From NCBI RefSeq assembly GCF_900112495.1, contig NZ_FOMA01000001.1:620001-684000 (forward strand): 64,000 bases of DNA. The letters run 5' to 3'. The position numbers and the translations under genes are program-made. The stretch's first letter is position 1. Every line of letters starts with the position of its first letter. Below the pieces are notes generated by a model. It searched no databases, had not been told where the DNA came from, and saw only the letters and a program-made list of their open reading frames with translations. This stretch comes from Bacillus sp. OV322 (GTDB taxonomy: Bacteria > Bacillota > Bacilli > Bacillales > DSM-1321). Positions 41,740-53,158 of this stretch are shown one piece after another.

Positions 41740-43464
41740 TTATTTTACAGAACGGTTTTCTTTTAAAGAGATGACCAGATCGGCTTGTGGTGTGACGTAA
41801 ACCGTCTGCTGGTTATCATAAATGACAAAACCGGGTTTTGAGCCATTTGGTTTTTTTACATAGCGGACTTTTGTAAAATCCACCGGGACAGAACCAGAAT
41901 CTTTTGCCTTGCTGAAGTAGGCCGCCAAAGCAGCTGCTTCCTTGATTGTTTGTTCGCTTGGTTCCTCGCTGCGGATGACCACATGGGAGCCAGGAATATC
42001 CTTTGTATGGAACCACAATTCATCTCTTCTGGCAAACTTATTTGTTAGATAGTCATTTTGCTTATTGTTTTTGCCGACGAATATGGGATCTCCTTCAGAA
42101 GAATAGTAGGTTTCCAGCTGCGGTTTGGTATTTGCCGGTTTTTTCATTCCTTTTCTTTGCTTCTGGCGGATGTAACCTTCTTCCTGAAGCTCTTCCCTTA
42201 TTTCTTCAATATCCCGCGGAGAAGCGGATTGAAGCTGCTGATAAAGGGTTTCGAAGTAAGCAACTTCTGTTTCAGCCTTTTCAATTTGATCCAGTACGAA
42301 GCCTACTGAATTCTTTGCTTTTTGGTATCTGGAAAAGTATTTTTGCGCATTTTCAGAAGGTGATTTTTGCGGACTTAAAGGGATTTTTACCGTCTGGCTA
42401 TCTTCGGTATAATAATTAACCACTTCTACTTCTTTCATGCCGCGTTTAATCTGGAATAAATTTGCTGTCAGAAGCTCGCCAAACAATTGATATTGTTCGC
42501 CGCGTTCACTATCCTTCAGTGTCTTTTGCAGCTTTCCTATTTTTTTCTGATTTTTGTCGATTTCATTTGAGATAAAACGCTCTAAATCATTCCCCTGCTG
42601 CTTGACCCTGTCCCTCTCAGCTTTTCCAAAATAATAGCGGTCCAATAGCTCGCTTAAAGTAGGAAAGGTTCGCGTATTATGCCCAATATGTTCAAGCGGA
42701 ATCATATAGTACGATTCTTTATTTTCATCACTTATTAATGAAGGGGAATATTCCTGCCCTTTGAGAATATTAATTAGAGAAAAAAATGCGGCAGGAACTG
42801 TTGACCGGTTCGCTAATCCTGCGAGGCTGATCACTTCCTTTGCAAATAATGGAGAGACGCCGGCATAATGGTCAACAAGCTGGCGATCAAGCTTTCCGGC
42901 ATTGAAGTCAAGCACTCTTGAAAGTTCTTCTTCATTGGAAGTAAAAGGATTGATTTTCTCCTGCGGCGGCGGAGCCAGATACGTTTGGCCCGGCAGGACA
43001 GCCCGGTAGCTGTTGACAGCGTATGATACGTGTTTAACGCTATCAAGAATCATATTTCTCTCTTGGTCAACAAGGATGATATTGCTGTGCCGTCCCATAA
43101 TTTCCACAATTAATTTCTTCTGTGAAATATCGCCAAGTTCATTTCTTCCTTTCACCTCAAAAATAATGATTCTGTCCAGGCCGGACTGATAAATTTTTTC
43201 TATTGTGTACCCTTCAAGGTGCTTTCTTAAAAGCATGCAGAACATAGGCGGCTCTTTAGGATTCTCATAGCTCTCCTGTGTCACCTGAACCCTGGCATAG
43301 CTTGGATGTGCGGAGAGGAGCAGCTTATGGTTTTTCCCGCCGGCGCGGACGATAAAAACAAGTTCATTTTTATACGGCTGATTAATTTTATTGATTCTGC
43401 CGCCTGTTAAAAGTGCGGAAATTTCCTCAGTCATTGCTTTGGTAAATAAGCCATCAAAAGACAT
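41740..43464 (-). CDS. rqcH: Ribosome quality control protein RqcH (NFACT family, YloA)
   Basis: Binds stalled 50S subunits carrying peptidyl-tRNA and adds C-terminal alanine tails that mark the nascent chain for degradation. It has 574 aa. NFACT-N contains Asp97-Arg98 in [10 protein letters not shown], the DR pair needed for tailing in B. subtilis. A coiled-coil region (about 290-440) and the NFACT-R domain, with [17 protein letters not shown], follow. It is also annotated as a fibronectin-binding protein in older literature. It is one of only two minus-strand genes here, and the repeat locus lies upstream of it. Confidence 0.96.
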   Translation of the reverse strand: MSFDGLFTKAMTEEISALLTGGRINKINQPYKNELVFIVRAGGKNHKLLLSAHPSYARVQVTQESYENPKEPPMFCMLLRKHLEGYTIEKIYQSGLDRIIIFEVKGRNELGDISQKKLIVEIMGRHSNIILVDQERNMILDSVKHVSYAVNSYRAVLPGQTYLAPPPQEKINPFTSNEEELSRVLDFNAGKLDRQLVDHYAGVSPLFAKEVISLAGLANRSTVPAAFFSLINILKGQEYSPSLISDENKESYYMIPLEHIGHNTRTFPTLSELLDRYYFGKAERDRVKQQGNDLERFISNEIDKNQKKIGKLQKTLKDSERGEQYQLFGELLTANLFQIKRGMKEVEVVNYYTEDSQTVKIPLSPQKSPSENAQKYFSRYQKAKNSVGFVLDQIEKAETEVAYFETLYQQLQSASPRDIEEIREELQEEGYIRQKQRKGMKKPANTKPQLETYYSSEGDPIFVGKNNKQNDYLTNKFARRDELWFHTKDIPGSHVVIRSEEPSEQTIKEAAALAAYFSKAKDSGSVPVDFTKVRYVKKPNGSKPGFVIYDNQQTVYVTPQADLVISLKENRSVK

Positions 43465-43593
43465 ATATCATACTTCCTTTACTCTAGTACTTGCATAATA
43501 AATATAAGGTTATCTTCCATCTTAACATTGAAACGGGCAACTTTCGCTATAAGATGCTTTATTATTGCCATTTCCAAGGGGCTTTTCGCTAGA

Positions 43594-43691
43594 TCCAGCT
43601 GCAGCGCCTAGCCTCTCGAGGTCATAAGCCACATAAGCATTGAAGGCAAAGAGCGCCTTCTATGCTTATGTGGCTGGCGCTTACGCTTTTC
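43594..43691. repeat. Repeat module 1, with a long perfect hairpin
   Basis: Starts with TCCAGCTGCAGCGCCTAGC and ends with GGCGCTTACGCTTTTC. Inside, 43627-43675 forms a stem of AGCCACATAAGCAT/ATGCTTATGTGGCT extended by GAAGGC/GCCTTC. From memory this head-and-tail type is common in gaps of Bacillaceae genomes. It carries no gene. Confidence 0.75.
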
Positions 43692-43696
43692 GGTTG

Positions 43697-44121
43697 TCCA
43701 GCTGCAGCGCCTAGCTCGCTGGGGCCTGCAGGATGCAGGTCATGAAGGCGTTTCTGCAGGAAGCAGAGTATTTAGCCTTCGAACATTGAAAGATGATTTG
43801 TCACCCGAAGGCAAAGAACGCCTTCGAATGCCAAATCCCTATTTGCTTAGGCCCCCAGGATGGGGGTCACAAAGACGTTGCCGCAGGACGCGGCGTTCCT
43901 AGTCTTTGATCCTATGAACAAGGCGCTTACGCTTTTCGTTATATCCAGCTACAGCGCCTAGCTCGCTATGCAAAAGATGATTTGTCCTCCGAAGGCAAAG
44001 AACGCCTTCGAATGCCAAATCCCTATTTGCTTAGGCCCCCAGGATGGGGGTCACAAAGACGTTGCCGCAGGACGCGGCGTTCCTAGTCTTTGAACCTATA
44101 AATAAGGCGCTTTCGCTTTTC
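43697..44121. repeat. Repeat modules 2 and 3, with a 149-bp direct repeat
   Basis: Module 2 (43697-43937) and module 3 (43944-44121) share the same head and tail as module 1. Positions 43789-43937 and 43973-44121 are direct repeats of 149 bp with 6 mismatches by my count (about 96%), 184 bp apart. Each holds smaller inverted repeats such as GAAGGC...GCCTTC and GCCCCCAGGATGGGGG. Together with module 1 they fill most of the 819-bp gap between rqcH and yloB; 44122-44283 otherwise holds only the yloB start region. Confidence 0.82.
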
Positions 44122-44283
44122 TTATAATTATATCATTTTTTTGGACGAGTCTGAATATGCATGGAAGAAGAGACGTGATGGATGTTTCATTGGTTCAGTG
44201 AAGTGAAGGTGAGTTTGGATTTTATGGCTGCTAAAAGGAAACCGGCCGCCGTTTCATTCTAAGTGGAGGATGTGTGATACTGA

Positions 44284-46962
44284 ATGAAGTTCCGGGAAAT
44301 GAATGCAAAAGAAATCGAGGCTGCCCTGGGGACAAATAGGAAGCTGGGGCTGACAGATGAAGAAGTTAAAAAGAGGCAGCAGGATAAGGGTTATAACGAA
44401 CTTCACGAGGGTGAAAAACAATCGGCACTTTTACTGTTCTTTGCGCAGTTTAAAGATTTTATGGTAATCGTTTTGCTTGCAGCAACCTTGATATCCGGAC
44501 TGCTCGGAGAATATATCGATGCCATTGCAATTATTGCTATCGTCTTCGTAAATGGTATTTTGGGCTTTTTTCAGGAAAGAAGGGCAGAGAAATCGCTTGA
44601 AGCTTTAAAAGATATGGCTGCACCGCAGATACAGGTTCTGCGGGACGGTGAATGGAGGAAAGTCCCATCGAGAGAAGCTGTCGTCGGTGATGTTTTTAAG
44701 TTTTCCAGCGGTGACCGTATCGGGGCTGATCTGAGAATTATAGAATCTTCGAGCCTGGAGATTGAGGAATCTGCTCTAACAGGAGAATCTCTGCCTGCTG
44801 TCAAGACACATGAACCAATCGGACATGAACCTGATGGAATCGGTGATGAGGAAAATATGGCCTTTATGGGAACCATGGTTACACGGGGAAGCGGTACAGG
44901 TATTGTTATCGGAATTGGCATGAATACAGCCATGGGCAAAATTGCAGACCTCCTGCATTCCGCAGAAACGGTGGTTACTCCTTTGCAGCGCAGGTTAGAG
45001 CAGCTTGGCAAGATCTTGATCGTTACAGCCTTGTTTCTGACTCTGATTGTAGTAGTTACAGGCGTAATTCAGGGCAATAATCTTTATACTATGTTCCTTG
45101 CAGGTGTATCGCTTGCAGTTGCTGCCATTCCTGAAGGACTTCCGGCCATAGTGACAGTAGCTTTATCTCTTGGTGTGCAGCGCCTGATAAAAAAGAAGGC
45201 AATCGTGCGCAAACTGCCAGCTGTCGAAACCCTCGGCTGCGCTTCTGTCATTTGTTCGGATAAAACAGGAACCATGACCCAAAATAAAATGACTGTAACT
45301 CATTTATGGAGCGGAGGTACAACCTGGAATGTCAGCGGGACGGGATATGAGCCCCAAGGAGAATTCTTTCATGAAGGAAAAAAGATATCGCTGAAGGATG
45401 AAAAGTCATTGAGGCAATTGCTTACATTCGGCATGCTTTGCAATAACGCAGAGCTTCTTGCAAAAGATGAAAAATACATCATGGATGGTGATCCCACCGA
45501 GGGAGCACTTCTAGTTGCAGCCATGAAGGCCGGGTTAAACAGAAAACAGTTAAACGAAAAGTTCAAGATTATAAAAGAATTTCCGTTTGATTCAACGAGG
45601 AAAATGATGAGTGTTGTAGTGAGCGATGAGGCCGGCAAGCATTTCGTTGTGGCCAAAGGAGCTCCTGATGTGCTTATATCTCAATGTGAATCAGTATTAT
45701 GGGATGATAAAACACAGTACCTGACAAGAGACAGTGTCCAGCAAGTTCAAAAGGCAGTTGACGGCTTGGCAGAACAAGCTCTGAGAACTATTGCTGTAGG
45801 ATATAAGCCGATTTCTTCCGGCACAGTACTGCTTGACGAATCAGAAGCAGAGAAAGACCTGATTTTCATGGGCCTGCAAGGGATGATAGATCCACCGAGG
45901 CCCGAGGTAAAACAGGCCGTAAAGGAGTGCCGGGAAGCCGGCATCAGAACGGTGATGATAACAGGAGATCATGCGGCTACCGCAAAGGCGATTGCAAGAC
46001 AGCTTGGGATATTACGCGGAAAGGAAAAGGTCATGGAGGGAAGGATGCTCTCGAATATGTCTATAGAAGAACTGGAAAATACGGTGGAAGACGTAGCCGT
46101 TTTTGCCAGGGTTTCTCCAGAACATAAACTGAAAATTGTTAAAGCTCTCCAAAATAAAGGCCATGTTGTCGCCATGACAGGAGATGGGGTAAATGATGCG
46201 CCTGCCATTAAGTCAGCAGACATTGGAATTTCAATGGGCATCACAGGAACAGACGTTGCAAAAGAAGCTTCGTCTCTGATTTTGCTTGACGACAACTTTG
46301 CCACCATCAAATCAGCCATTAAAGAAGGAAGAAATATCTACGAAAACATCCGTAAGTTCATCCGATACCTTCTTGCTTCAAATGTAGGAGAAATCCTGGT
46401 TATGTTTTTTGCCATGCTGTGTGCATTGCCGCTTCCCTTGATTCCTATCCAGATTCTTTGGGTGAATTTAGTGACAGATGGACTTCCTGCAATGGCATTG
46501 GGACTCGATAAGGCAGAGGGTAATGTGATGAAAAGAGGTCCGCGCAGCCAGAACGAAGGCGTTTTCGCAAGAGGGCTGGGCTGGAAAATTATTTCACGTG
46601 GATTTTTAATCGGGCTATCCACATTGATCGCCTTTATGGTTGTGTATAAAGCACACCCGGACAGGCTGCCATATGCACAGACTGTTGCTTTTACAACATT
46701 GGTACTGGCCCAGCTCATCCATGTATTTGACTGCCGCAGCGAGGTTTCCATTTTTTCAAGAAACCCATTTGGCAATCCTTATCTGGTAGGTGCAGTTCTG
46801 TCTTCACTGGTTTTGGTACTGCCTGTCATTTATTATCAGCCGCTTCAGACGATATTTCATACTGTTCCAATCGTTCCCAGAGACTGGCTATTAATTCTCG
46901 GCATGGCATCAATTCCAACTTTTTTGCTTGCTGGATCTTTTTTAGTAAGAAAAACAAAGTGA
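44284..46962 (+). CDS. yloB: P-type calcium-transporting ATPase (YloB)
   Basis: P2A-type cation pump of 892 aa, similar to SERCA. The phosphorylated Asp is in CSDKTGTMTQNK near residue 330. The actuator domain has EESALTGES and the hinge has MTGDGVNDAPAIKSADIG. About ten membrane helices are present, and the PEGLP motif (AAIPEGLPAIVTVALS) is in helix 4. In B. subtilis it is expressed in sporulation and aids calcium uptake by spores. ATG 44284 follows GTGGAGGATG. Confidence 0.94.
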   Translation: MKFREMNAKEIEAALGTNRKLGLTDEEVKKRQQDKGYNELHEGEKQSALLLFFAQFKDFMVIVLLAATLISGLLGEYIDAIAIIAIVFVNGILGFFQERRAEKSLEALKDMAAPQIQVLRDGEWRKVPSREAVVGDVFKFSSGDRIGADLRIIESSSLEIEESALTGESLPAVKTHEPIGHEPDGIGDEENMAFMGTMVTRGSGTGIVIGIGMNTAMGKIADLLHSAETVVTPLQRRLEQLGKILIVTALFLTLIVVVTGVIQGNNLYTMFLAGVSLAVAAIPEGLPAIVTVALSLGVQRLIKKKAIVRKLPAVETLGCASVICSDKTGTMTQNKMTVTHLWSGGTTWNVSGTGYEPQGEFFHEGKKISLKDEKSLRQLLTFGMLCNNAELLAKDEKYIMDGDPTEGALLVAAMKAGLNRKQLNEKFKIIKEFPFDSTRKMMSVVVSDEAGKHFVVAKGAPDVLISQCESVLWDDKTQYLTRDSVQQVQKAVDGLAEQALRTIAVGYKPISSGTVLLDESEAEKDLIFMGLQGMIDPPRPEVKQAVKECREAGIRTVMITGDHAATAKAIARQLGILRGKEKVMEGRMLSNMSIEELENTVEDVAVFARVSPEHKLKIVKALQNKGHVVAMTGDGVNDAPAIKSADIGISMGITGTDVAKEASSLILLDDNFATIKSAIKEGRNIYENIRKFIRYLLASNVGEILVMFFAMLCALPLPLIPIQILWVNLVTDGLPAMALGLDKAEGNVMKRGPRSQNEGVFARGLGWKIISRGFLIGLSTLIAFMVVYKAHPDRLPYAQTVAFTTLVLAQLIHVFDCRSEVSIFSRNPFGNPYLVGAVLSSLVLVLPVIYYQPLQTIFHTVPIVPRDWLLILGMASIPTFLLAGSFLVRKTK

Positions 46963-46979
46963 AATATGATATAATTGTC

Positions 46980-47016
46980 AAGGTAGTAGAGTCCGCCTCT
47001 ATTACCTTTTTATTTT
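46980..47016 (+). terminator. Terminator after yloB
   Basis: Stem AAGGTAGTAGAG/CTCTATTACCTT (one mismatch) around TCCGC, followed by a T-rich tail. Confidence 0.85.
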
Positions 47017-47121
47017 ATAATGATTTTAATGATATGCACTCATAATAGATTGCGTTTGTTTAAGTAAAGATTTAGAGCTGACAGGATTCATTAAAACAGT
47101 CATTGAAGGATGTGCCTCCAC

Positions 47122-47997
47122 ATGGTTATCAGTATGACAGGATACGGCAGAGGCATAGCGGAAAACAGCTCTGTGAAGGTGGCAGCAGAAATAAAGACTG
47201 TGAACCATCGATTTTGCGAATATAATATCCGGATGCCGCGGCAAATTTTGGTGCTTGAAGAAAAGCTAAAGAAAAAAGCGAATGAATACATACGAAGAGG
47301 CAGGGCTGAAATCATGATTTCTATAGATGGTGCAGGCATGTCTCATAAAACGCTGGAGCTTGATTGGGGACTCGCAGAGCAATATTTTACGCTTATGGAT
47401 GAGGCAAGCCGCAAATTCCAGTTAACTTCTTCAGCTTCCGCTTCTGATTTGCTTCAAATTGAAGGCATGTTTGCCATCAGGGAAACGGCACATGATCCCG
47501 ATGCCATTGAACCTCTTTTAATGGATGCTTTTTCGTATGCTCTCGATGCTCTCAGCAAGATGAGGGTTCAAGAAGGAACAGCTCTTGCTAAAGATCTTGG
47601 GATGCACCTGAAGAAGTTTGCACATTGTTTGCAGAGTTTAAAGGATTACGCCCCTGCTGTTGCACAGCATTATAAAAAACGGCTGGCAGACAGGATGATG
47701 GAACTCTCAGGAAATTTAATTGAAGAAGGCAGGCTGCTGACCGAAGTGGCGATATTTTCTGACCGTTCAGACATTAATGAAGAAATTACAAGGCTTGAAA
47801 GCCACCTTGCCCAATTTTCCGGCACGCTGAATGAGAAAGAGCCGGTGGGAAGAAAGCTTGATTTTTTGGTTCAGGAAATGAATCGGGAGGTCAATACAAT
47901 TGGTTCGAAATCCTCTGATGCAGCTATTGCGCAAAATGTTGTGCAATTGAAAAGTTTTCTTGAAAAAATGAAAGAACAGGTTCAAAATATCGAGTAG
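47122..47997 (+). CDS. yloC: YicC-family endoribonuclease-like protein YloC
   Basis: YicC/YloC family protein of 291 aa. Members were shown to be RNA endonucleases or RNase adaptor proteins; the role here is inferred. The start ISMTGYGRG and VNHRFCEYNIRMPR near residue 40 are conserved, and the DUF1732 end has LDFLVQEMNREVNTIGSKS. ATG 47122 gives the family start; an ATG-free 12-nt extension to a TTG or GTG is not needed. It precedes remA, as in most Bacilli. Confidence 0.92.
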   Translation: MVISMTGYGRGIAENSSVKVAAEIKTVNHRFCEYNIRMPRQILVLEEKLKKKANEYIRRGRAEIMISIDGAGMSHKTLELDWGLAEQYFTLMDEASRKFQLTSSASASDLLQIEGMFAIRETAHDPDAIEPLLMDAFSYALDALSKMRVQEGTALAKDLGMHLKKFAHCLQSLKDYAPAVAQHYKKRLADRMMELSGNLIEEGRLLTEVAIFSDRSDINEEITRLESHLAQFSGTLNEKEPVGRKLDFLVQEMNREVNTIGSKSSDAAIAQNVVQLKSFLEKMKEQVQNIE

Positions 47998-48051
47998 TTT
48001 GATTATGATAATTGTTACATGGTCACAATAGAATATGGATGGGGGACAAAA

Positions 48052-48938
<887 letters not shown>

Positions 48939-48939
48939 T

Positions 48940-49146
48940 ATGTTATATCCATCTATCGATTCATTACTGCAAAAAATTGATTCAAAATACTCCCTGGTTT
49001 CTGTGGCTGCTAAACGTGCAAGGGTCATGCAGATCAAGAATGACTGCAAGATTGAAAAGCCGGTGAGCTTTAAGCCAGTTGGCAAAGCGCTGGAAGAAAT
49101 CCATACTGGCGAACTTACTTACAAAAATCAGTATGAAGAGCAATAA
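48940..49146 (+). CDS. rpoZ: RNA polymerase omega subunit RpoZ
   Basis: Small RNA polymerase subunit that helps fold and protect beta prime. It has 68 aa from ATG 48940, two bases after gmk. The conserved [15 protein letters not shown] and [14 protein letters not shown] motifs are present. The ribosome site CTGGAGGCTG lies at the gmk 3' end. The 251-bp gap after it has no gene; a TTGACA at 49200-49205 could be part of a coaBC promoter. Confidence 0.97.
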   Translation: MLYPSIDSLLQKIDSKYSLVSVAAKRARVMQIKNDCKIEKPVSFKPVGKALEEIHTGELTYKNQYEEQ

Positions 49147-49397
49147 TTAATTAACTGATTTATTTCCGAATATAGTCGTTTTTATTCATTTTAGAGGGTT
49201 TGACACCGGATACTAATTGAATTGAAGCTTTGAGAAAAGGTTTCCTTCAATTTTGGCCGGCTGTCTGCCCTTTTCATTTGCAGAAATAAGGCAGGACCCA
49301 GCAAAAAAAGAGTCAGATGCCTTAACCGCTAATACGTGATTTTTTTGCCGGGTTCCTTCATAATGAAGGAAAAAAGAGAGTAGTTGGGGGATATTAG

Positions 49398-50606
49398 ATG
49401 CTTACAGATAAGAAAATTCTCTTGTGTGTTACAGGAGGCATTGCCGTATTTAAGGCAGCTGCTTTAACTAGTAAACTTACTCAGGCAGGTGCAAAGGTGA
49501 AGGTCATTATGAGTGAATCAGCATGCAAGTTTGTTGCCCCGCTGACCTTCCTGGCTCTGTCGAGAAATGATGTGTTTACAGATACATTTGACGAGAAAAA
49601 TCCTGAAGTTATTGCACATATTGATCTCGCTGACTGGGCGGATCTCATTGTTGTGGCTCCTGCTACGGCAAATATAATCGGAAAGCTTGCAAACGGAATT
49701 GCTGATGATATGGTAACGACAACAATTTTGGCTTCAAACTCTCCTGTTTGGATTGCTCCTGCCATGAATGTAAATATGTATAGCAAACCTGCTGTACAAA
49801 AAAATATATTACAGCTTCATGATTATGGATTCCGGTTTATCGAACCCTCCGAAGGCTATCTTGCCTGCGGATATGTTGGAAAGGGCAGACTTGAGGAACC
49901 GGAAAAAATTATCAGCAATATCGAAAAGCATTTCAATCCGGTAAAAAACAGTAAACCCCTCAGCGGGAAAAAGTTTATCATTACCGCTGGCCCCACAAGG
50001 GAACATATTGATCCGGTCCGGTATCTTACAAATCAGTCGTCCGGAAAGATGGGGTATGCCCTTGCAGAGCAGGCAATTGAAATGGGAGCGGAGGTCTTGC
50101 TGATTTCCGGCCCGGTTTCCCTGTCTCCTCCCGCTGGTGTAAGCTTTATTTCTGTCGAATCTGCTGAAAATATGTACCAGGAAGTCATGCACGCATTTAA
50201 GGATTGTGACGCTGTCATAAAAACAGCAGCTGTAGCGGATTACACACCGGAAGAGTATCATGGGCAAAAAATGAAAAAACAGACTGGCGAGCATGTCCTT
50301 AGGCTGAAACGGACCAGAGATATCCTGCAGGAATTAGGCAGGGAAAAGTCTGGACAAATTCTGATAGGCTTTGCCGCTGAAACAGAAAATGTAGAAAATT
50401 ATGCGCGCGGTAAACTGGAAAGAAAAAATGCAGACATGATTATTGCCAATAATGTATCCCTAGATGGAGCAGGATTTGGAACGGATACAAATATTATCAC
50501 CATATATAAAAAAGATGGGACAAGCTTGGAGCTCCCTAAAATGAGCAAAAGGGATGCGGCCTTAAATATTCTTAACGAAGCTGTCCATCTGCTCAAAAAG
50601 GACTGA
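49398..50606 (+). CDS. coaBC: Bifunctional CoaC/CoaB (phosphopantothenoylcysteine decarboxylase/synthetase)
   Basis: Two consecutive steps of coenzyme A synthesis. It has 402 aa. The N-terminal flavin CoaC domain (about 1-185) shows PAMNVNMY and the catalytic Cys region CGYVGKGRLEEP. The CoaB domain (about 190-402) has ITAGPTREHIDPVRYLTN and the AAVADY motif (AAVADYTPE). ATG 49398 lies 8 nt after GGGGGA. priA follows after six bases. Confidence 0.97.
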   Translation: MLTDKKILLCVTGGIAVFKAAALTSKLTQAGAKVKVIMSESACKFVAPLTFLALSRNDVFTDTFDEKNPEVIAHIDLADWADLIVVAPATANIIGKLANGIADDMVTTTILASNSPVWIAPAMNVNMYSKPAVQKNILQLHDYGFRFIEPSEGYLACGYVGKGRLEEPEKIISNIEKHFNPVKNSKPLSGKKFIITAGPTREHIDPVRYLTNQSSGKMGYALAEQAIEMGAEVLLISGPVSLSPPAGVSFISVESAENMYQEVMHAFKDCDAVIKTAAVADYTPEEYHGQKMKKQTGEHVLRLKRTRDILQELGREKSGQILIGFAAETENVENYARGKLERKNADMIIANNVSLDGAGFGTDTNIITIYKKDGTSLELPKMSKRDAALNILNEAVHLLKKD

Positions 50607-50612
50607 TGATTC

Positions 50613-53024
50613 ATGAATATAGCCTCGGTTATCGTTGATGTTCCTGCTAAACAGACAGACAGGGAATTCGATTACCGGATTCCTGATAAATGGATAGATG
50701 CAATCAGGCCAGGGATGAGGGTTATTGTCCCTTTTGGCCCGCGGATGGTCCAGGGGTTCGTTACTGCCCTAAAATCCGCCAGTGAGTTTGGGAAGCTGAG
50801 GGAAATAAAAGAACCTATGGATCTTGAGCCTGTTTTGAATGAAGAACTTCTGGGTCTTGGAGATTGGCTTACGGAGGAAACAATGTGCTTTAAGATATCT
50901 GCCCTGCAATCCATGCTTCCTGCAGCAATGAAAGCAAAGTATGAAAAAGTGCTCCAGGCTCCTCCAGGCAAACAAGAAACTCTGCATCCTGCCATCAAGC
51001 AATTGCTTGATCGAAACGGCTCTATAGAATGGAATGAAGCATTAAACAGCAATCATATGGCATTGCTCCAGGGAGAAGTCCAAAAAGGAAATCTGGAGCT
51101 GGTTTACCATGTGAAAAACAGGACTAATAAAAAAACGGCCCGTTATATCGAGCCGCTTCTTTCTCCTGAAGAGCTGGAGGAATTTGATAAAACGCTATCG
51201 CAGAATTCAAAAAAACAGCGGGCTGTTGTCAGGTTTTTCATCAGCAGCCCTGGAAAGATCAGCTTAAAGGAGCTTACGGAAAAAACGAATGCCTCCACAA
51301 GTACCATTAAGGCGCTTGAGGATAAGAAAATCCTTGCTGAAACAGAAGAGGAAATTTACCGCAATCCTTATCAAGACAGGGTATTCGAAAGAACAAAGCC
51401 TTTTGACCTGACAGACGAACAAGCAGTAGCGCTAAAGCCGGTGGTCTCGGCTATCGAAGCTGAAAAACATGAAGTATTCCTTTTGTATGGCGTGACTGGA
51501 AGCGGCAAAACGGAAATTTATCTCCAGGCTATTGATTCGGTTTTGCAAAAAGGAAAAGAAGCAATTATGCTTGTTCCTGAAATATCCCTGACTCCTCAAA
51601 CAGTCAAACGTTTTAAGGAACGTTTCGGAGAACAGGTGGCCGTCATGCACAGCGGGCTGTCTGCGGGTGAAAAATATGACGAGTGGAGAAAAATCCACCG
51701 CAAGGAAGTAAAGGTTGTTGTTGGAGCACGTTCTGCTGTTTTTGCTCCATTTGAAAATTTGGGGATTATCATAATTGATGAGGAGCATGAATCAAGCTAT
51801 AAACAGGAAGAAACTCCAAGATACCATGCCAGGGATGCTGCAATTGAAAGGGCTCTTTCCCATAAGTGCCCGGTTATCTTAGGAAGTGCGACTCCTGCAC
51901 TGGAATCCTTTGCACGGGGGCAAAAAGGTGTGTACACCCTTTTGACTCTAACTAAGAGGATGAACAATCATGCCATGCCTTCTGTCCAGATTGTGGATAT
52001 GAGAGAAGAACTCCGTTCAGGAAACAGATCTATGTTTTCAGAAATCCTTTTTGAGAAGATGAAAGATCGTGTGGAAAAGGGAGAACAAATGGTACTGCTC
52101 TTAAATAAAAGGGGCCACTCTTCCTTTGTGATGTGCCGGAGCTGCGGTATCGTACTGAACTGCCCGAACTGCGACATATCGCTGACCTATCACCGCTTTA
52201 ATGACTCCCTTAAGTGCCACTACTGCGGACATGAAGAAGGCATGCCGTCTATTTGTCCAGAATGCTCAAGCGACCATATCCGATTTTTTGGTACAGGCAC
52301 CCAAAAGGTGGAGGAGGAGCTGGTAAAGCTTTTACCCCAAGCGAAGGTTATCCGGATGGATGTTGATACAACAAGCAGAAAAGGGTCACATGAGCGCCTG
52401 CTTACGGCATTTGGAGAGGGAAAGGCAGATATCCTCCTCGGAACGCAAATGATTGCCAAGGGGCTCGATTTTCCCAATATTACTCTTGTGGGTGTGCTCT
52501 CGGCAGATACCATGCTTCATTTGCCGGATTTCCGTTCTTCTGAAAAAACGTTCCAGCTGCTGACCCAGGTTAGCGGCAGAGCAGGACGGCATGAATTAGA
52601 AGGGGAAGTTATCATTCAGACCTACACTCCTGAACACTACAGCATTGAATTATCAGGTACTCAGAATTATGATGCTTTCTATGAACGGGAAATGATGATC
52701 AGGAGACAAAATCATTATCCGCCATATTACTATGTAGCACTTGTTACGGTTTCTCATGAGGATTTAATGAAAGCCGTGTCCACTACCGAAAAAATCACAA
52801 AGTATCTAAGTTCAGGCTTGAGCAGCAAATCCATCATACTTGGTCCGGTAGCGTCACCAATTACCCGGATTAACAATAGATATCGTTATCAATGTCTGAT
52901 AAAATACAAAAGGGAACCGATGCTGCCCAAGCTCATGAGAACCATTCTGGAGCACTACCAGCAGGAAACATCTCAGCATCACCTTCAAATTTCAATTGAC
53001 TTAAAACCTCAAATCATGATGTAA
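50613..53024 (+). CDS. priA: Primosomal helicase PriA
   Basis: Superfamily 2 helicase that reloads the replisome at stalled forks. It has 803 aa. The N-terminal 3'-DNA-binding domain (about 1-110) and a linker are followed by Walker A GVTGSGKTEIYL, the DEEH box and the zinc-binding Cys pairs in CRSCGIVLNCPNC and CHYCGHE...CPECSS. LLGTQMIAKGLDFPN and QVSGRAGR are motifs V and VI. A terminator follows. Confidence 0.97.
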   Translation: MNIASVIVDVPAKQTDREFDYRIPDKWIDAIRPGMRVIVPFGPRMVQGFVTALKSASEFGKLREIKEPMDLEPVLNEELLGLGDWLTEETMCFKISALQSMLPAAMKAKYEKVLQAPPGKQETLHPAIKQLLDRNGSIEWNEALNSNHMALLQGEVQKGNLELVYHVKNRTNKKTARYIEPLLSPEELEEFDKTLSQNSKKQRAVVRFFISSPGKISLKELTEKTNASTSTIKALEDKKILAETEEEIYRNPYQDRVFERTKPFDLTDEQAVALKPVVSAIEAEKHEVFLLYGVTGSGKTEIYLQAIDSVLQKGKEAIMLVPEISLTPQTVKRFKERFGEQVAVMHSGLSAGEKYDEWRKIHRKEVKVVVGARSAVFAPFENLGIIIIDEEHESSYKQEETPRYHARDAAIERALSHKCPVILGSATPALESFARGQKGVYTLLTLTKRMNNHAMPSVQIVDMREELRSGNRSMFSEILFEKMKDRVEKGEQMVLLLNKRGHSSFVMCRSCGIVLNCPNCDISLTYHRFNDSLKCHYCGHEEGMPSICPECSSDHIRFFGTGTQKVEEELVKLLPQAKVIRMDVDTTSRKGSHERLLTAFGEGKADILLGTQMIAKGLDFPNITLVGVLSADTMLHLPDFRSSEKTFQLLTQVSGRAGRHELEGEVIIQTYTPEHYSIELSGTQNYDAFYEREMMIRRQNHYPPYYYVALVTVSHEDLMKAVSTTEKITKYLSSGLSSKSIILGPVASPITRINNRYRYQCLIKYKREPMLPKLMRTILEHYQQETSQHHLQISIDLKPQIMM

Positions 53025-53088
53025 ACAGAACGAACTAAAAAATATACATGAATGCCATTCTTTAGTCCGGCCCATTATAATAATAATT

Positions 53089-53128
53089 AAAGCCTTCCTG
53101 AAAAACGGTCATCAGGAAGGCTTTTCTT
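53089..53128 (+). terminator. Terminator after priA
   Basis: Stem AAAGCCTTCCTGA/TCAGGAAGGCTTT around a 10-nt loop, followed by a T run. Confidence 0.9.
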
Positions 53129-53158
53129 TTGGCAAAATGCGTGTACCTTCATCGTTTG

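Noticed and set aside
42003-42419. A 138-codon plus-strand frame opposite rqcH
   Set aside because: Shadow of the minus-strand gene, hydrophobic by chance, and without start signals.
43465-44283. A CRISPR array or transposon in the repeat-rich gap
   Set aside because: The repeats are few, long and unevenly spaced, with no spacers of even size, no cas genes and no transposase frame.
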